From Lysinibacillus sp. B2A1 (GTDB lineage Bacteria; Bacillota; Bacilli; Bacillales_A; Planococcaceae), in NCBI GenBank assembly GCA_002973635.1, contig CP027224.1:1374501-1438500 (forward strand): a DNA stretch of 64,000 bases. Direction: 5' to 3'. Position numbers and translations under genes: made by a program. Positions 47,280-56,052 of the stretch are shown in pieces (position 1 is the first letter of the stretch; every line of letters starts with the position of its first letter). Under the pieces are notes generated by a model. That model was given only the letters and a program-made list of their open reading frames with translations. It had not been told where the DNA came from and made no database searches.

Positions 47280-48643
47280 AGCACACAAAAGGAACACGCC
47301 TTCATACCTTTTTCCTTCGTTATCTTCTATTTTTATGCTTAGGTACCATTCTGCTAGTAGTATTATTATTTGGTTTATTTTTATTGACCTTTTCTACCAA
47401 TATTGTTTTACCAGCCAATTATGCAGAAACACAGATTCCCCTATCAAAGGATCGGATTGCGACTAGTAGCTCGGTCACTTCTGAGATGATTCCAGACCTT
47501 GTTGACTACGCAGTATTTTCGAAAAAGGGACAGTTTCTTACAGGGAATCTTTCCGAAAAGGAAGCTTTTAAGGCTTGGAAAGTCATGAAAAAAGGAGAAG
47601 CTCAAGGTGTCTCTCAATTTTATTCGGTGATAGAGCGAGAAAATGAGATTTGTATTTTACGCTATTATTTAGTGCCACAGTATCGGTCACCGATGTTAAG
47701 AAAATATTTGCCTAATCCTCAATTATTAGAAATTATATTATTTATAATTGGAATAATAGCATTAGCAACTTTCCTTGCTGTCCACTTCGGCAGAAATCTA
47801 AAGAAAAAAATGTTTGGCTTGCAGGAAGCTATCGAAAAAATACAAAATCAAAATTTGGATTTTAGTATTAACCCAACAGGAATTCGTGAAATAGATGATA
47901 TATCCATCTCACTTGAGCAGATGAAGGAAGCATTAAACAACTCATTAAAGCAGCAATGGGAACTAGAGCGAGCTCGCAGAGAACAAATATCAGCTCTTGC
48001 TCATGATTTAAAAACGCCTCTTACCATTATTCGAGGAAATGCAGAACTTTTACAGGACACTGCCCAAGATAAGACGCAAAGAGAATATAATGACTATATT
48101 TTAAAGAATACAATGGAAATTGAAATATTTACAAAACAGCTAATAGATATATCGAAAATGGAGAAAAGAATTGTTAGTGAAAAAATGAATGTAGAAATGG
48201 ATGCATTTATTCTACTGCTAGAACATCAAATAAAGGCTCTTTCTTTAGAAAAAAGTCTTGAAGTGATTGTTAAAAAAGACAATCTTCCTGTTTCAATCTT
48301 TATGGATAAAGAGCTTTTTTATCGAGCTATGTTGAATCTGATTGTCAATGCAGTTGAGCATACGCCAAATAAAGGTAAAGTCATATTATTTGTTCAGGGA
48401 GAGATGAATTTCGTTCATTTTACTGTAGTAGATAGTGGTGCTGGTTTTTCAGCAAAAGATTTAAAGGAAGCCACAAAGCAGTTTTATCGGGGAGATCCAA
48501 GTAGAAATTCAGCAAATCATCATGGAATGGGGCTTTATATTGCCCAATCTATTATTACTAAACATGATGGAACGTTGAAACTCGAAAATGATTCAACATC
48601 TGGGGGAGGCAAGGTAACAATTACGATACCAATATATCCTTAA
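47267..48643 (+). CDS. Sensor histidine kinase
   Basis: A 458-residue kinase with two membrane spans (about 18-42 and 153-175) enclosing a ~110-residue extracellular sensor. A HAMP-like linker (about 176-230) follows, then the H-box with His246 in SALAHDLKTPLTII. The N, G1 and G2 boxes read NLIVNAVEHTP, VVDSGAGF and HHGMGLYIA. It forms a pair with the overlapping response regulator. The large extracellular loop suggests a ligand outside the cell, such as an antimicrobial peptide. Confidence 0.92.
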   Translation: METLKHTKGTRLHTFFLRYLLFLCLGTILLVVLLFGLFLLTFSTNIVLPANYAETQIPLSKDRIATSSSVTSEMIPDLVDYAVFSKKGQFLTGNLSEKEAFKAWKVMKKGEAQGVSQFYSVIERENEICILRYYLVPQYRSPMLRKYLPNPQLLEIILFIIGIIALATFLAVHFGRNLKKKMFGLQEAIEKIQNQNLDFSINPTGIREIDDISISLEQMKEALNNSLKQQWELERARREQISALAHDLKTPLTIIRGNAELLQDTAQDKTQREYNDYILKNTMEIEIFTKQLIDISKMEKRIVSEKMNVEMDAFILLLEHQIKALSLEKSLEVIVKKDNLPVSIFMDKELFYRAMLNLIVNAVEHTPNKGKVILFVQGEMNFVHFTVVDSGAGFSAKDLKEATKQFYRGDPSRNSANHHGMGLYIAQSIITKHDGTLKLENDSTSGGGKVTITIPIYP

Positions 48644-48685
48644 AAAGAGTGAATTTAGCGTAGAGCTAATTCATTCTTTTTTTAT
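48642..48685 (+). terminator. Terminator of the ABC/two-component operon
   Basis: AAAAAGAGTGAATTTAGC pairs with GCTAATTCATTCTTTTT with small irregularities, then a T run. Confidence 0.75.
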
Positions 48686-48902
48686 CTTTATTTCAGACAT
48701 GTGAAGCGTGATACAGAAAACGCTCGATGAGATAAACATACATGTACTGTGAGCTGGATGGCTTTATTTCGATATTAAGAAAACTAATTAACATTCCTCA
48801 ATGGTGAGCGGCTATAAAAGTTATTTATAATTAAACAGCCTTTCCATTAAATGCTTTAGTTTAAATAGCTGACACTTTTCACTTTGACAAAGCTGCTTTC
48901 AT

Positions 48903-48930
48903 TTGAATGCCTTTACACCAATGATATAAC
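48903..48930 (+). promoter_or_regulatory. Possible promoter of the first SLH surface-protein gene
   Basis: TTGAAT (48903-48908), 16 bp, TATAAC (48925-48930), 43 bp before the start. Unlike the other surface genes, it lacks the ATATTACTT palindrome. The rest of 48686-48973 shows no gene. Confidence 0.4.
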
Positions 48931-48973
48931 AGTGATTTGGTATAGATTTTTAAACATTGCAAGGAGGAATGCT

Positions 48974-51900
48974 ATGAGTAAAATATGGAAACAGGCAGTA
49001 TCATTATTCGCCATCTGTTTATTATTCACACAGACTATATCTGTACTAGCAGAGACAAATGACAGTGCACAACCGATACTAAACACAATTATGACAACAG
49101 ATGGGCAAACTTATAAGGAGGGTGACATCGCTTCGAGTCCTGTTACAATTCAAGTCACAATGTCCTCAGCCGATAGTGCCAGTATACAGATAGAGCTATC
49201 CAAGGACAAGGGTGATTCGTGGGAGGAACTGGATAGCATGGCACCCCTTGTGCTAACAGAGGAGGGTGACTATTATCTTTGGTTTAGAATCAAGGGGCAG
49301 CCAGCCATCAGCAAGCATCATGTTCGTATTGTACCTCAGCCTCAGCTCACTGTATTAGCTGGAAGTCATCCGATTTATGTAAATGAAGCATCAACTGGAG
49401 ATAATGATGGTACCAGCTGGGATAACGCCTTCAAAGATTTACAATCAGCACTCAATGCAGCTCAAACAGGGGATGAAATTTGGATTGCCACTGGAACCTA
49501 TACACCCACAAAGAAGATTTCTGCAAATGATCCACGTACGGCAACCTTCCAAATGAAAAATGGAGTAGCAATTTATGGAGGCTTTCAGGGAACAGAAACC
49601 AAATTAGCTGAGCGTAATGTTCAAGTAAACCCAACAATATTAAATGGTCTAGTGGATATTTACCATGTATTTTATCACCCATCTGGCTTGTATTTAGATA
49701 GTTCAGCTGTACTTGATGGAGTGACGATTACAGGAGGGGATGCCAATGGAAGCTTGGAGCATATGTATGGAGGCGGTATGTACAACTGGAGGAGTAGTCC
49801 AACCATAACGAATGTGGTGTTTAGTGGAAATGAGGCGGGCTTTGGTGGTGGGATGCACAATAATAACTATAGTAGTCCAACCATAACAAATGTTGCGTTT
49901 AATGGAAACGAAGCCACCGAAGGAGGGGGAATGTACAATTATCAGAAAAGTAACCCATCCTTAACAAACGTAACATTCAATGGAAATAAGGCAAACGCTG
50001 GAGGTGGCATGTTCAGTAATAACGCTAGTAACCCAAACTTAACGAGTGTAACATTCAGTGGAAATAAAGCAAATGCTGGAGGTGGCATGTACAACTGGAG
50101 TAGTAGCCCATCCATAACGAATGTAACATTCAATAGGAACGAGGTAACTACTGATGGAGGCGGCATATTTAATTATAATAGTAGCCCGCTTCTAACGAAT
50201 GTAGAGTTTAGTGACAATACAGCAAATTATGGAGGAGTCTTGTACAATATTAATAGTAGCTTGACACTATTGAATATAACAATAAGCGGGAATCAGTTGA
50301 AGGGAGCGAAAGGGGCAATCGTTGGTGGGAATTCTCAAAGTAAAATTCAAAATAGTATTATCGTTGGCAACCATAATGAACCAGCTCTTTCTAACTATAC
50401 GGGCACGATTGCCAATAGCTTATTGGATGTAGAGGAAAATGGGACTGTACTAGCTAAATTTCATAATACAAAATCAGATGTAGAAACGGACACTTATAAA
50501 CCTGAAGCTTTATTTATCGATCCTAGTCAGTCTGATTATCGACTAAGAGCAAACTCACCAGCTATTAACAAAGGGAACAATAGTGATAATACTTTATTAA
50601 CCGACCTTTCTGGCAATCCACGTATTCAAGGAGTGAAAATTGATTTAGGTGCTTATGAGGCATTTCCTTATACGGTGACATATCAGGAAAATGGAGTGAT
50701 AAATGGGGACGTACCAATTGATAAGGAAACATATGATCAAGGACATTCAGTAATTGTACAAAGCAATAGTGGCAATCTTGAGAGAGCAGGCTATATGTTT
50801 AAAGGTTGGAATACACAAGTGGATGGAAAAGGCATATTCTATGCAGAAAATACAACGTTCCCAATGGGTAAAGGGAATGTCATACTGTATGCAGAGTGGA
50901 CAAAAAAACCAACATTTGCGGTCATATATGATGCGAACGGTGAAACAGGTGGTCAAGTGCCACAGGATCACAACGAGTATGAAGAAAACGAAATGGTAAC
51001 GGTACAGAGCAATAGTGGGAAGCTTGTGAGGGCAGGCTATACATTCAAGGGCTGGAACACACAAGCAGATGGAAAAGGTATATTCTATGCAGAAAATACA
51101 ACGTTCCCAATGGGTAAAGGAAATATCACACTGTATGCAGAGTGGACAAAAAAACCAACATTTGCGGTCACATATGATGCGAACGGTGAAACAGGTGGTC
51201 AAGTGCCACAGGATCACAACGAGTATGAAGAAAACGAAATGGTAACGGTACAGAGCAATAGTGGGAAGCTTGTAAGGGCAAGTTATACTTTCAAGGGATG
51301 GAATACACAAGCGGATGGAAAAGGCATCCTCTACCCTGAAAAAGCAACCTTCCCAATGGGCAAAACAAATATCACGTTATATGCACAGTGGACAGTAAAC
51401 CCACCAATAACAGATGGAAGCACTACATCTCCCACATCATCAAACGACAATGATTTTTCTCCATCAACACCTGTGAAAATTACGTTTCAGACAAATGGAG
51501 GCACAATATTAGCGCCGATCGAAATGGCTTACAATAAGAAAATAAGTGATTTACCAGAACCTACTCGGCAAGGTTTCCATTTTGAAGGCTGGTATCATGA
51601 TGAAGCGTTAACGACAAAGTGGGCTGAGAATAATCTTATAAGGGAGAATATCACACTGTATGCTAAATGGACAGTATTGCCAGTGGAAGAATCGGAAGAA
51701 CCAAAAGAGCCACAGCAGCAAAAGCCATCTGTGGTAACTTTTCAGAATATCGAAAACCATTGGGCAAGAGAAATGATCGAGGCATTAGCAACGCAGGGCA
51801 TTATTAAAGGCTATGAGGATGGTACTTTCCGTCCAAATGAGCAGATTAGCCGTCAGCATGTGATGGCACTCTTTACACGAGCCTTTAAGTTCAAAACTAT

Positions 51901-52261
51901 TCGTCCAGCAACAGTCTTTTCTGATGTGACCCCAAATCATCTATACTATAATGAGATTATGACAATGCAGCAAGCAGGGATTATTGACGGTACGAATGGC
52001 ACTTTTGCCCCTGCAGACTATCTTACAAGAGCACAATTAGCAAAAGTTTTAGTGGGTACATTGCGGCTAACACCTGAAGGAAGTAGCTCGTTCCATGATG
52101 TATCCAGTTCACATTGGAGTGCGGGCTATATTGCAGCACTAGAACGTAAGGGGATTACTTTGGGAGATAATGGCAATTTTCGTCCAGAGGCTCCTGTTAC
52201 AAGAGCACAATTAGCAGTCTTTTTATACCGTGCAATGCAGCAAGGGATGTCTGATTTTTAG
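48974..52261 (+). CDS. SLH-domain surface protein with beta-helix and Listeria-Bacteroides repeats (SP1)
   Basis: A 1095-residue exported protein. The signal peptide (KIWKQAVSLFAICLLF) ends near VLA-ET. A short beta-sandwich-like segment follows, then a right-handed beta-helix region (about 135-540). The helix begins IYVNEASTGDNDGTSWDNAF and contains repeats of the type GGGMYN..SSPTITNVTFSGNEA, as in Pmp-like and choice-of-anchor proteins. Four Listeria-Bacteroides (InlB B-type) repeats with GYTFKGWNTQADGKG and one related FEGWY repeat follow. Three SLH motifs (about 920-1095) would bind cell-wall polysaccharide. The start at 48974 has AAGGAGG; the frame is open 30 codons further upstream. 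Probable adhesin or S-layer-associated protein. Confidence 0.9.
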   Translation: MSKIWKQAVSLFAICLLFTQTISVLAETNDSAQPILNTIMTTDGQTYKEGDIASSPVTIQVTMSSADSASIQIELSKDKGDSWEELDSMAPLVLTEEGDYYLWFRIKGQPAISKHHVRIVPQPQLTVLAGSHPIYVNEASTGDNDGTSWDNAFKDLQSALNAAQTGDEIWIATGTYTPTKKISANDPRTATFQMKNGVAIYGGFQGTETKLAERNVQVNPTILNGLVDIYHVFYHPSGLYLDSSAVLDGVTITGGDANGSLEHMYGGGMYNWRSSPTITNVVFSGNEAGFGGGMHNNNYSSPTITNVAFNGNEATEGGGMYNYQKSNPSLTNVTFNGNKANAGGGMFSNNASNPNLTSVTFSGNKANAGGGMYNWSSSPSITNVTFNRNEVTTDGGGIFNYNSSPLLTNVEFSDNTANYGGVLYNINSSLTLLNITISGNQLKGAKGAIVGGNSQSKIQNSIIVGNHNEPALSNYTGTIANSLLDVEENGTVLAKFHNTKSDVETDTYKPEALFIDPSQSDYRLRANSPAINKGNNSDNTLLTDLSGNPRIQGVKIDLGAYEAFPYTVTYQENGVINGDVPIDKETYDQGHSVIVQSNSGNLERAGYMFKGWNTQVDGKGIFYAENTTFPMGKGNVILYAEWTKKPTFAVIYDANGETGGQVPQDHNEYEENEMVTVQSNSGKLVRAGYTFKGWNTQADGKGIFYAENTTFPMGKGNITLYAEWTKKPTFAVTYDANGETGGQVPQDHNEYEENEMVTVQSNSGKLVRASYTFKGWNTQADGKGILYPEKATFPMGKTNITLYAQWTVNPPITDGSTTSPTSSNDNDFSPSTPVKITFQTNGGTILAPIEMAYNKKISDLPEPTRQGFHFEGWYHDEALTTKWAENNLIRENITLYAKWTVLPVEESEEPKEPQQQKPSVVTFQNIENHWAREMIEALATQGIIKGYEDGTFRPNEQISRQHVMALFTRAFKFKTIRPATVFSDVTPNHLYYNEIMTMQQAGIIDGTNGTFAPADYLTRAQLAKVLVGTLRLTPEGSSSFHDVSSSHWSAGYIAALERKGITLGDNGNFRPEAPVTRAQLAVFLYRAMQQGMSDF
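50909..51400 (+). repeat. 246-bp tandem repeat within SP1
   Basis: Two nearly identical 246-bp units (50909-51154 and 51155-51400), each encoding one 82-residue Listeria-Bacteroides repeat. The high DNA identity indicates recent duplication. Confidence 0.8.
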
Positions 52262-52280
52262 AGGATACTCATCTCTTTTT
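52260..52280 (+). terminator. Weak terminator after SP1
   Basis: AGAG-AT pairs with AT-CTCT around ACTC (one bulge), followed by TTTTTT. Confidence 0.4.
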
Positions 52281-52544
52281 TCATCCATTCGGTGTATTCA
52301 CTCATGATTGAGGATAAATACATGGATATTGGGGGATATCTATGTTAAAAGGCGTTAAAATTTTAAGTACTATTCCAATAATTATTTAAAGCTGATGCGA
52401 ATACATTCTTTTTATTTCTTTTCGCCACAGTTTGGATGGTCCCTCAAAAAATTTTTTCAGGTTATTACTTATAATTTTCTAATAGATGTGAAAGCCATTG
52501 CTCAAATGAAGTTCTTCATGGTATCCTATCAATAAATTAGATTC

Positions 52545-52605
52545 AGTCCTTTTTTAGTGGATTTGTACGGTTTCCACCTAACTATCCTTAATAAAGGACT
52601 TTTTC
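52545..52605 (+). promoter_or_regulatory. Hairpin with T run upstream of tetR
   Basis: AGTCCTTT (52545-52552) pairs with AAAGGACT (52593-52600), with an inner GTGG/CCAC, followed by TTTTTC 48 bp before the tetR start. It may be an attenuator. The rest of 52281-52544 holds no supported gene; a 15-codon frame at 52342 is too short to call. Confidence 0.4.
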
Positions 52606-52652
52606 TATGTGTAAAAGAAATATTGAATGTTTACTTATTTGGAGGAATTATT

Positions 52653-53258
52653 ATGGCAGAAAGAGGTAGACCTAAAGGAGCGAGTGGAGAAGAAAGTCGG
52701 GCATTATTACTAGAGATCGCAGCACAAGAATTTGCTCAGCATGGATATTACGAGACTAAGGTGAGTTCGATTGTAAAAGGTGCTTCATTAAGTCAGCCTA
52801 CTTTTTATCTGTATTTTAAAAATAAAGAGGCCATTTTTGAAGAATTAGAGAGCTTATTTCAAATGCGAATTATTAATTTTGCAAAGCAAAGCCGCTTACA
52901 GCCAATGCTTGAGTTTACAACTGTGAAGGCGCGAATTACACATAATTTAAAGGAATTATTAGCGTTCTTTGCTAAGAATCCAGATTTAACGCGAATCGGA
53001 TTTTATTTATCAACAAAAGCTTATGAAATAAAGGTACAAATTGTGGAACAAATAAAAGATAATCTTGATTTTGAAGTAAATGCTGGCTATTTTCGAAAAG
53101 ATTTGGATACAAGAATGGTCGCAGAGTCTTTAATTGGCATCATTGAGCGATTAACATTTATTCAATTACTGCCAAAGAAAAAAGAACCAGAAGAGATAGC
53201 CAATGATATTGTAAATTTATTAATAGATGGTATGTTGGATAGGGGAAGTCATGACTAA
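52653..53258 (+). CDS. TetR/AcrR-family transcriptional regulator
   Basis: A 201-residue regulator. The N-terminal TetR helix-turn-helix runs over residues ~15-60 (LEIAAQEFAQHGYYETKVSS, then ASLSQPTFYLYFKNKEAIFEE). The C-terminal ligand domain is not diagnostic. The ATG at 52653 has a TTGGAGG site; the upstream open frame runs through the hairpin and lacks one. The gene sits beside a cluster of ATATTACTT palindromes that recur before the surface-protein genes, so it is the best candidate for their repressor (inference). A decayed copy of its 3' end lies at 53774-53890. Confidence 0.92.
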   Translation: MAERGRPKGASGEESRALLLEIAAQEFAQHGYYETKVSSIVKGASLSQPTFYLYFKNKEAIFEELESLFQMRIINFAKQSRLQPMLEFTTVKARITHNLKELLAFFAKNPDLTRIGFYLSTKAYEIKVQIVEQIKDNLDFEVNAGYFRKDLDTRMVAESLIGIIERLTFIQLLPKKKEPEEIANDIVNLLIDGMLDRGSHD

Positions 53259-53316
53259 TAATCAACCACTTCATAATTTTAAAAAAAGAAAATACTGATT
53301 TTTTCTTTTTTTAAAG

Positions 53317-53345
53317 TTGAATATTACTTTTAAGTAATATAAAAT
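53317..53345 (+). promoter_or_regulatory. Promoter with palindromic operator O1 (19-aa peptide gene)
   Basis: TTGAAT (53317-53322), 17 bp, TAAAAT (53340-53345). The perfect dyad ATATTACTT-TT-AAGTAATAT (53321-53340) fills the spacer. Confidence 0.75.
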
Positions 53346-53420
53346 TAGGAATATGTAATGATTACCATTAGTATTTCAAATGGTTCACTCAATTAAAGAA
53401 GAAAAGATGAGGTGAATGTA

Positions 53421-53480
53421 ATGATGTATCCACCGATGCCATATGTAGGCGATAAAGGAGGCCGTATTACTGTTAAGTAA
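53421..53480 (+). CDS. 19-residue peptide, unknown function
   Basis: A short frame, MMYPPMPYVGDKGGRITVK, preceded by GATGAGGTGA (a good ribosome binding site), driven by the operator-bearing promoter at 53317-53345 and closed by a terminator at 53487. The full set of expression signals around so short a frame makes a real small gene plausible. The peptide is polar with a Pro-rich start and no signal sequence. I do not recognise a family. The second ATG (53424) could also be used. Confidence 0.5.
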   Translation: MMYPPMPYVGDKGGRITVK

Positions 53481-53486
53481 TTATTC

Positions 53487-53524
53487 TTAAGGGTCTGACT
53501 TATTTAGTCAGACCTTAATCTTTT
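53487..53524 (+). terminator. Intrinsic terminator after the 19-aa peptide gene
   Basis: TTAAG-GTCTGACT pairs with AGTCAGACCTTAA (one G bulge), 5-nt loop, then TCTTTT. Confidence 0.72.
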
Positions 53525-53563
53525 AAAAGTTTAAAAGGAAAGACTGTTTAATATGCTTGAACA

Positions 53564-53776
53564 GTGTATAAGTTAGAAAATGTAACTTTCTACTACAGAA
53601 AAGAAGGTATAAAGCGGTATAAAGCAATTGATTGGTCAATTATCACCTGCAGAAGGATTAGTGAAATTTCAGGGACTAGAAGATTCCAGAAATACAAAGA
53701 TGTCATTCAGCAATGCGGGTTGTTTTTGAAAAGATTTGGTTACACATATGGGTTTCAGAGTGTTTTAGTGAATTGA
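53564..53776 (+). pseudogene. Remnant of an ABC transporter ATP-binding gene
   Basis: The start MYKLENVTFYYRKEGIKRYKA resembles the first strand of an export-type ABC ATPase. The Walker A region is missing. The continuation in another frame reads LSPAEGLVKFQGLEDSRNTK, like the region after Walker A. This indicates a deletion with frameshift. It ends after ~70 codons. Non-functional. Confidence 0.45.
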
Positions 53777-53890
53777 TTGAATGATTAGCATTCATTCAAT
53801 TGTTGCCAAAGTAAAAAAGCCAAGAGATAGATAATGATATTGTAACTTTAGTAATAGATAGTACGTTTACTAGAGAAAGTAGAGGAAAAT
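53774..53890 (+). pseudogene. Decayed copy of the 3' end of the tetR gene
   Basis: The sequence from ATTGATTGAATG to about 53890 aligns with the end of the intact tetR gene (from about 53147), including the ATTCAATT-TGCCAAAG and GATAATGATATTGTAA blocks, but with stops. It is followed by the same AT-rich segment and promoter-operator as the intact copy, so the whole tetR-operator module was duplicated. Confidence 0.65.
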
Positions 53891-53930
53891 ATAACTATAT
53901 GTAAAAGAAAATGATTTTTCTTTTTTAAAG

Positions 53931-53960
53931 TTGAATATTATTTTTTGAGTAATATAAAAA
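53931..53960 (+). promoter_or_regulatory. Promoter with degenerate operator O2
   Basis: TTGAAT (53931-53936), 18 bp, TAAAAA (53955-53960). ATATTA and TAATAT flank a 9-nt centre, a decayed version of O1. Confidence 0.5.
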
Positions 53961-54003
53961 TTGCATATTGTTATCCTATATCATGATATAGAAAGAAGGA
54001 TCT

Positions 54004-54178
54004 ATGAGTACCAAAACAACATCTCTGTTAACACCCGTCCAGATTTTTTAGGATCAAATCAAACCTTCTAAACTACTATAAAAATCGATGGGGCTTTATA
54101 TAGACTTAGTGAAGGATTGACACCATTAAGGAGATTGTACATGGAATTGATGTTTGATGAAAACTAATCCAAAATCGT
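54004..54178 (+). pseudogene. Gene fossils downstream of O2
   Basis: A frame MSTKTTSLLTPVQIF with a ribosome binding site stops after 15 codons. Further on IDGALYRLSEGLTPL (near 54095) resembles the N-terminus of YesL/DUF624 proteins. No continuous gene remains. A low-confidence reading. Confidence 0.25.
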
Positions 54179-54290
54179 CACAATTTGCTTTTATAGCAAT
54201 TTAAAACTTTTAAATAATATAATTATCGTATATGTTTGTTACTAGCATATACATTAGAACATGATTAATGTAAGAGAGTGCTCCGATTCT

Positions 54291-54332
54291 TTTTCAATCA
54301 AATATTACTTTAAAGTAATATTTGATTGAAAA
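54291..54332. promoter_or_regulatory. 42-bp perfect palindrome containing operator O3 (before SP2)
   Basis: Arms 54291-54311 and 54312-54332 are exact inverse complements. The centre is ATATTACTTT-AAAGTAATAT, the same motif as O1. It lies 45 bp before the SP2 start. Confidence 0.7.
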
Positions 54333-54376
54333 TCATAGATTGGCAGAAGTAAAATGTATAGAAAGAGGAGAATGCT

Positions 54377-56047
54377 ATGAGAAAAGCATGGCAGCAGGCA
54401 GTATCGGTATTTGTCATCTATTTGTTAATGGCACAGATTGTAGTTGGTAGTTTCCCAGTGTTTGCTGAAACGAATAATCATGAACAGCCCACACTGACTG
54501 TCACACTCACAACAGATGGAGAGCCTTATATAGATGGTGACATTGCTTCAAGTCCTGTTACTATTCAAGCAACAACGACTACAACTGATAGTGCTAGTCT
54601 ACAGGTAGAGACTTCTAACGACAAAGGAAATACATGGACAGTATTCGATACTTTAACACCACTTGTTTTAACAGATGCAGGGGACTATCATATTTGGTTT
54701 AGAATCATTGGGCAATCCGCCATTAGTAAGCATGTAATTCGCATCGCAGTACCAAAGCCATCGTTATTGTCAGCAGGTAACTCTATTATTTATGTGGACC
54801 CAACTGCTACTGTTGGGAATAATGATGGCACAAGTTGGGACAATGCATTTCAAGATTTACAATCCGCTTTACATAGCGCACAAAGCGGACAGCAAATTTG
54901 GATTGCCGAAGGAATATACACACCCACAAGAAAAATGGATGTAACGGATTCACGTAGCGTAGCATTCCGAATGAGAAATGGTGTGGCAATTTATGGCGGT
55001 TTTAAAGGTGATGAAGAGACATTAGCGCAGCGAGATTTGCACACATACAAAACCATATTAAGCGGAGCACTTCCTAGTGGAGAAAATGCCTATCATGTAT
55101 TTTATCATCGATATGACCCTGATGTAAGTGTATTAAATGAAACAGCCATTCTCGATGGTGTCACAATTACGGGAGGTCTTGCTAATAAGGGGACACATAT
55201 GTATGGTGGCGGGATGTACAATAGTGATGGCAATAACCCACTCTTAAGAAATGTCACATTTACCGGGAATAAGGCGCAGGGAGATGGCGGCGGCTATGGA
55301 GGTGCTATGTATAATACTAGAGGGAGTAGCCCAATTTTAACAAATGTTATATTTAGCGGAAATGAAGCGTACCTAGGCGGCGCTATCTACAATGCTAGTA
55401 GTAGTCCAAGATTAAGTGGTGTCATATTTGATGGAAATAAAGCGACTGGCTATGGAGGTGCTATCTATAATGGTGGTACCAGTAGTCCAAGTTTAACGAA
55501 TATAAAATTAAATAGCAACGAGGCGGTGTATGGAGGTGGTATATACAACGGTAACGTGAGTAATCCCATCTTAACGGAAGTTGAATTTAATAGAAATAAG
55601 GCAACTCAGCATGGTGGTGGCATGTACAATTATGCCAGTAGTCCAACTTTAACAACCGTAACCTTTAATGAAAATGAAGCTACTTTTTATGGAGGTGCTC
55701 TATACAATGATGCTAGCAGTCCCAACTTATTGGAGATAACATTTAGCGAGAATAAAGCGATGTATGGAGGTGGTATGTTTAACACTAGTAGCAATAGTAG
55801 TCCACTGTTGAAAAATGTGCTATTCAATAAAAATCAAGCAAGTCAGTTAGGTGGAGGTATGCTCAATGTGAACTATAGTATCCCAAGCTTAACCAATGTT
55901 ACATTTGATCGAAATAATGCAATCAATGGTGGAGGTATGCACAATACAAATAGTAGCCCGATTTTAACAACTGTAACATTTAGTGAAAATAAGGCAGGTT
56001 ATGGTGGAGGGCTATATCTAATGATGGTGTCAGTAATCCAAGTTTAA
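54377..56047 (+). CDS. SLH surface protein SP2, N-terminal part (frameshifted gene)
   Basis: The first 556 residues of a ~1300-residue protein closely related to SP1: signal peptide (KAWQQAVSVFVIYLLMAQ, cleavage near VFA-ET), a short sandwich-like segment, IYVDPTATVGNNDGTSWDNAF and a beta-helix of repeats like GGGMYN..SSPTLTTVTFNENEA. The frame is lost at about 56013-56021: after GGGLY the expected NDG continuation is in the -1 frame, and the original frame runs to a stop at 56047. One missing base (or two extra) explains it. Without the second half this product would lack the SLH anchor and be secreted freely. Confidence 0.85.
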   Translation: MRKAWQQAVSVFVIYLLMAQIVVGSFPVFAETNNHEQPTLTVTLTTDGEPYIDGDIASSPVTIQATTTTTDSASLQVETSNDKGNTWTVFDTLTPLVLTDAGDYHIWFRIIGQSAISKHVIRIAVPKPSLLSAGNSIIYVDPTATVGNNDGTSWDNAFQDLQSALHSAQSGQQIWIAEGIYTPTRKMDVTDSRSVAFRMRNGVAIYGGFKGDEETLAQRDLHTYKTILSGALPSGENAYHVFYHRYDPDVSVLNETAILDGVTITGGLANKGTHMYGGGMYNSDGNNPLLRNVTFTGNKAQGDGGGYGGAMYNTRGSSPILTNVIFSGNEAYLGGAIYNASSSPRLSGVIFDGNKATGYGGAIYNGGTSSPSLTNIKLNSNEAVYGGGIYNGNVSNPILTEVEFNRNKATQHGGGMYNYASSPTLTTVTFNENEATFYGGALYNDASSPNLLEITFSENKAMYGGGMFNTSSNSSPLLKNVLFNKNQASQLGGGMLNVNYSIPSLTNVTFDRNNAINGGGMHNTNSSPILTTVTFSENKAGYGGGLYLMMVSVIQV

Positions 56048-56052
56048 CGAAT

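Noticed and set aside
50747..51310. 187-codon open frame on the minus strand within SP1
   Set aside because: It is the complement of a duplicated repeat region; its composition mirrors the coding strand and it has no start signals.
52342..52389. 15-codon frame MLKGVKILSTIPIII after SP1
   Set aside because: It has a GGGGG before it, but no promoter or terminator of its own; too short to support.
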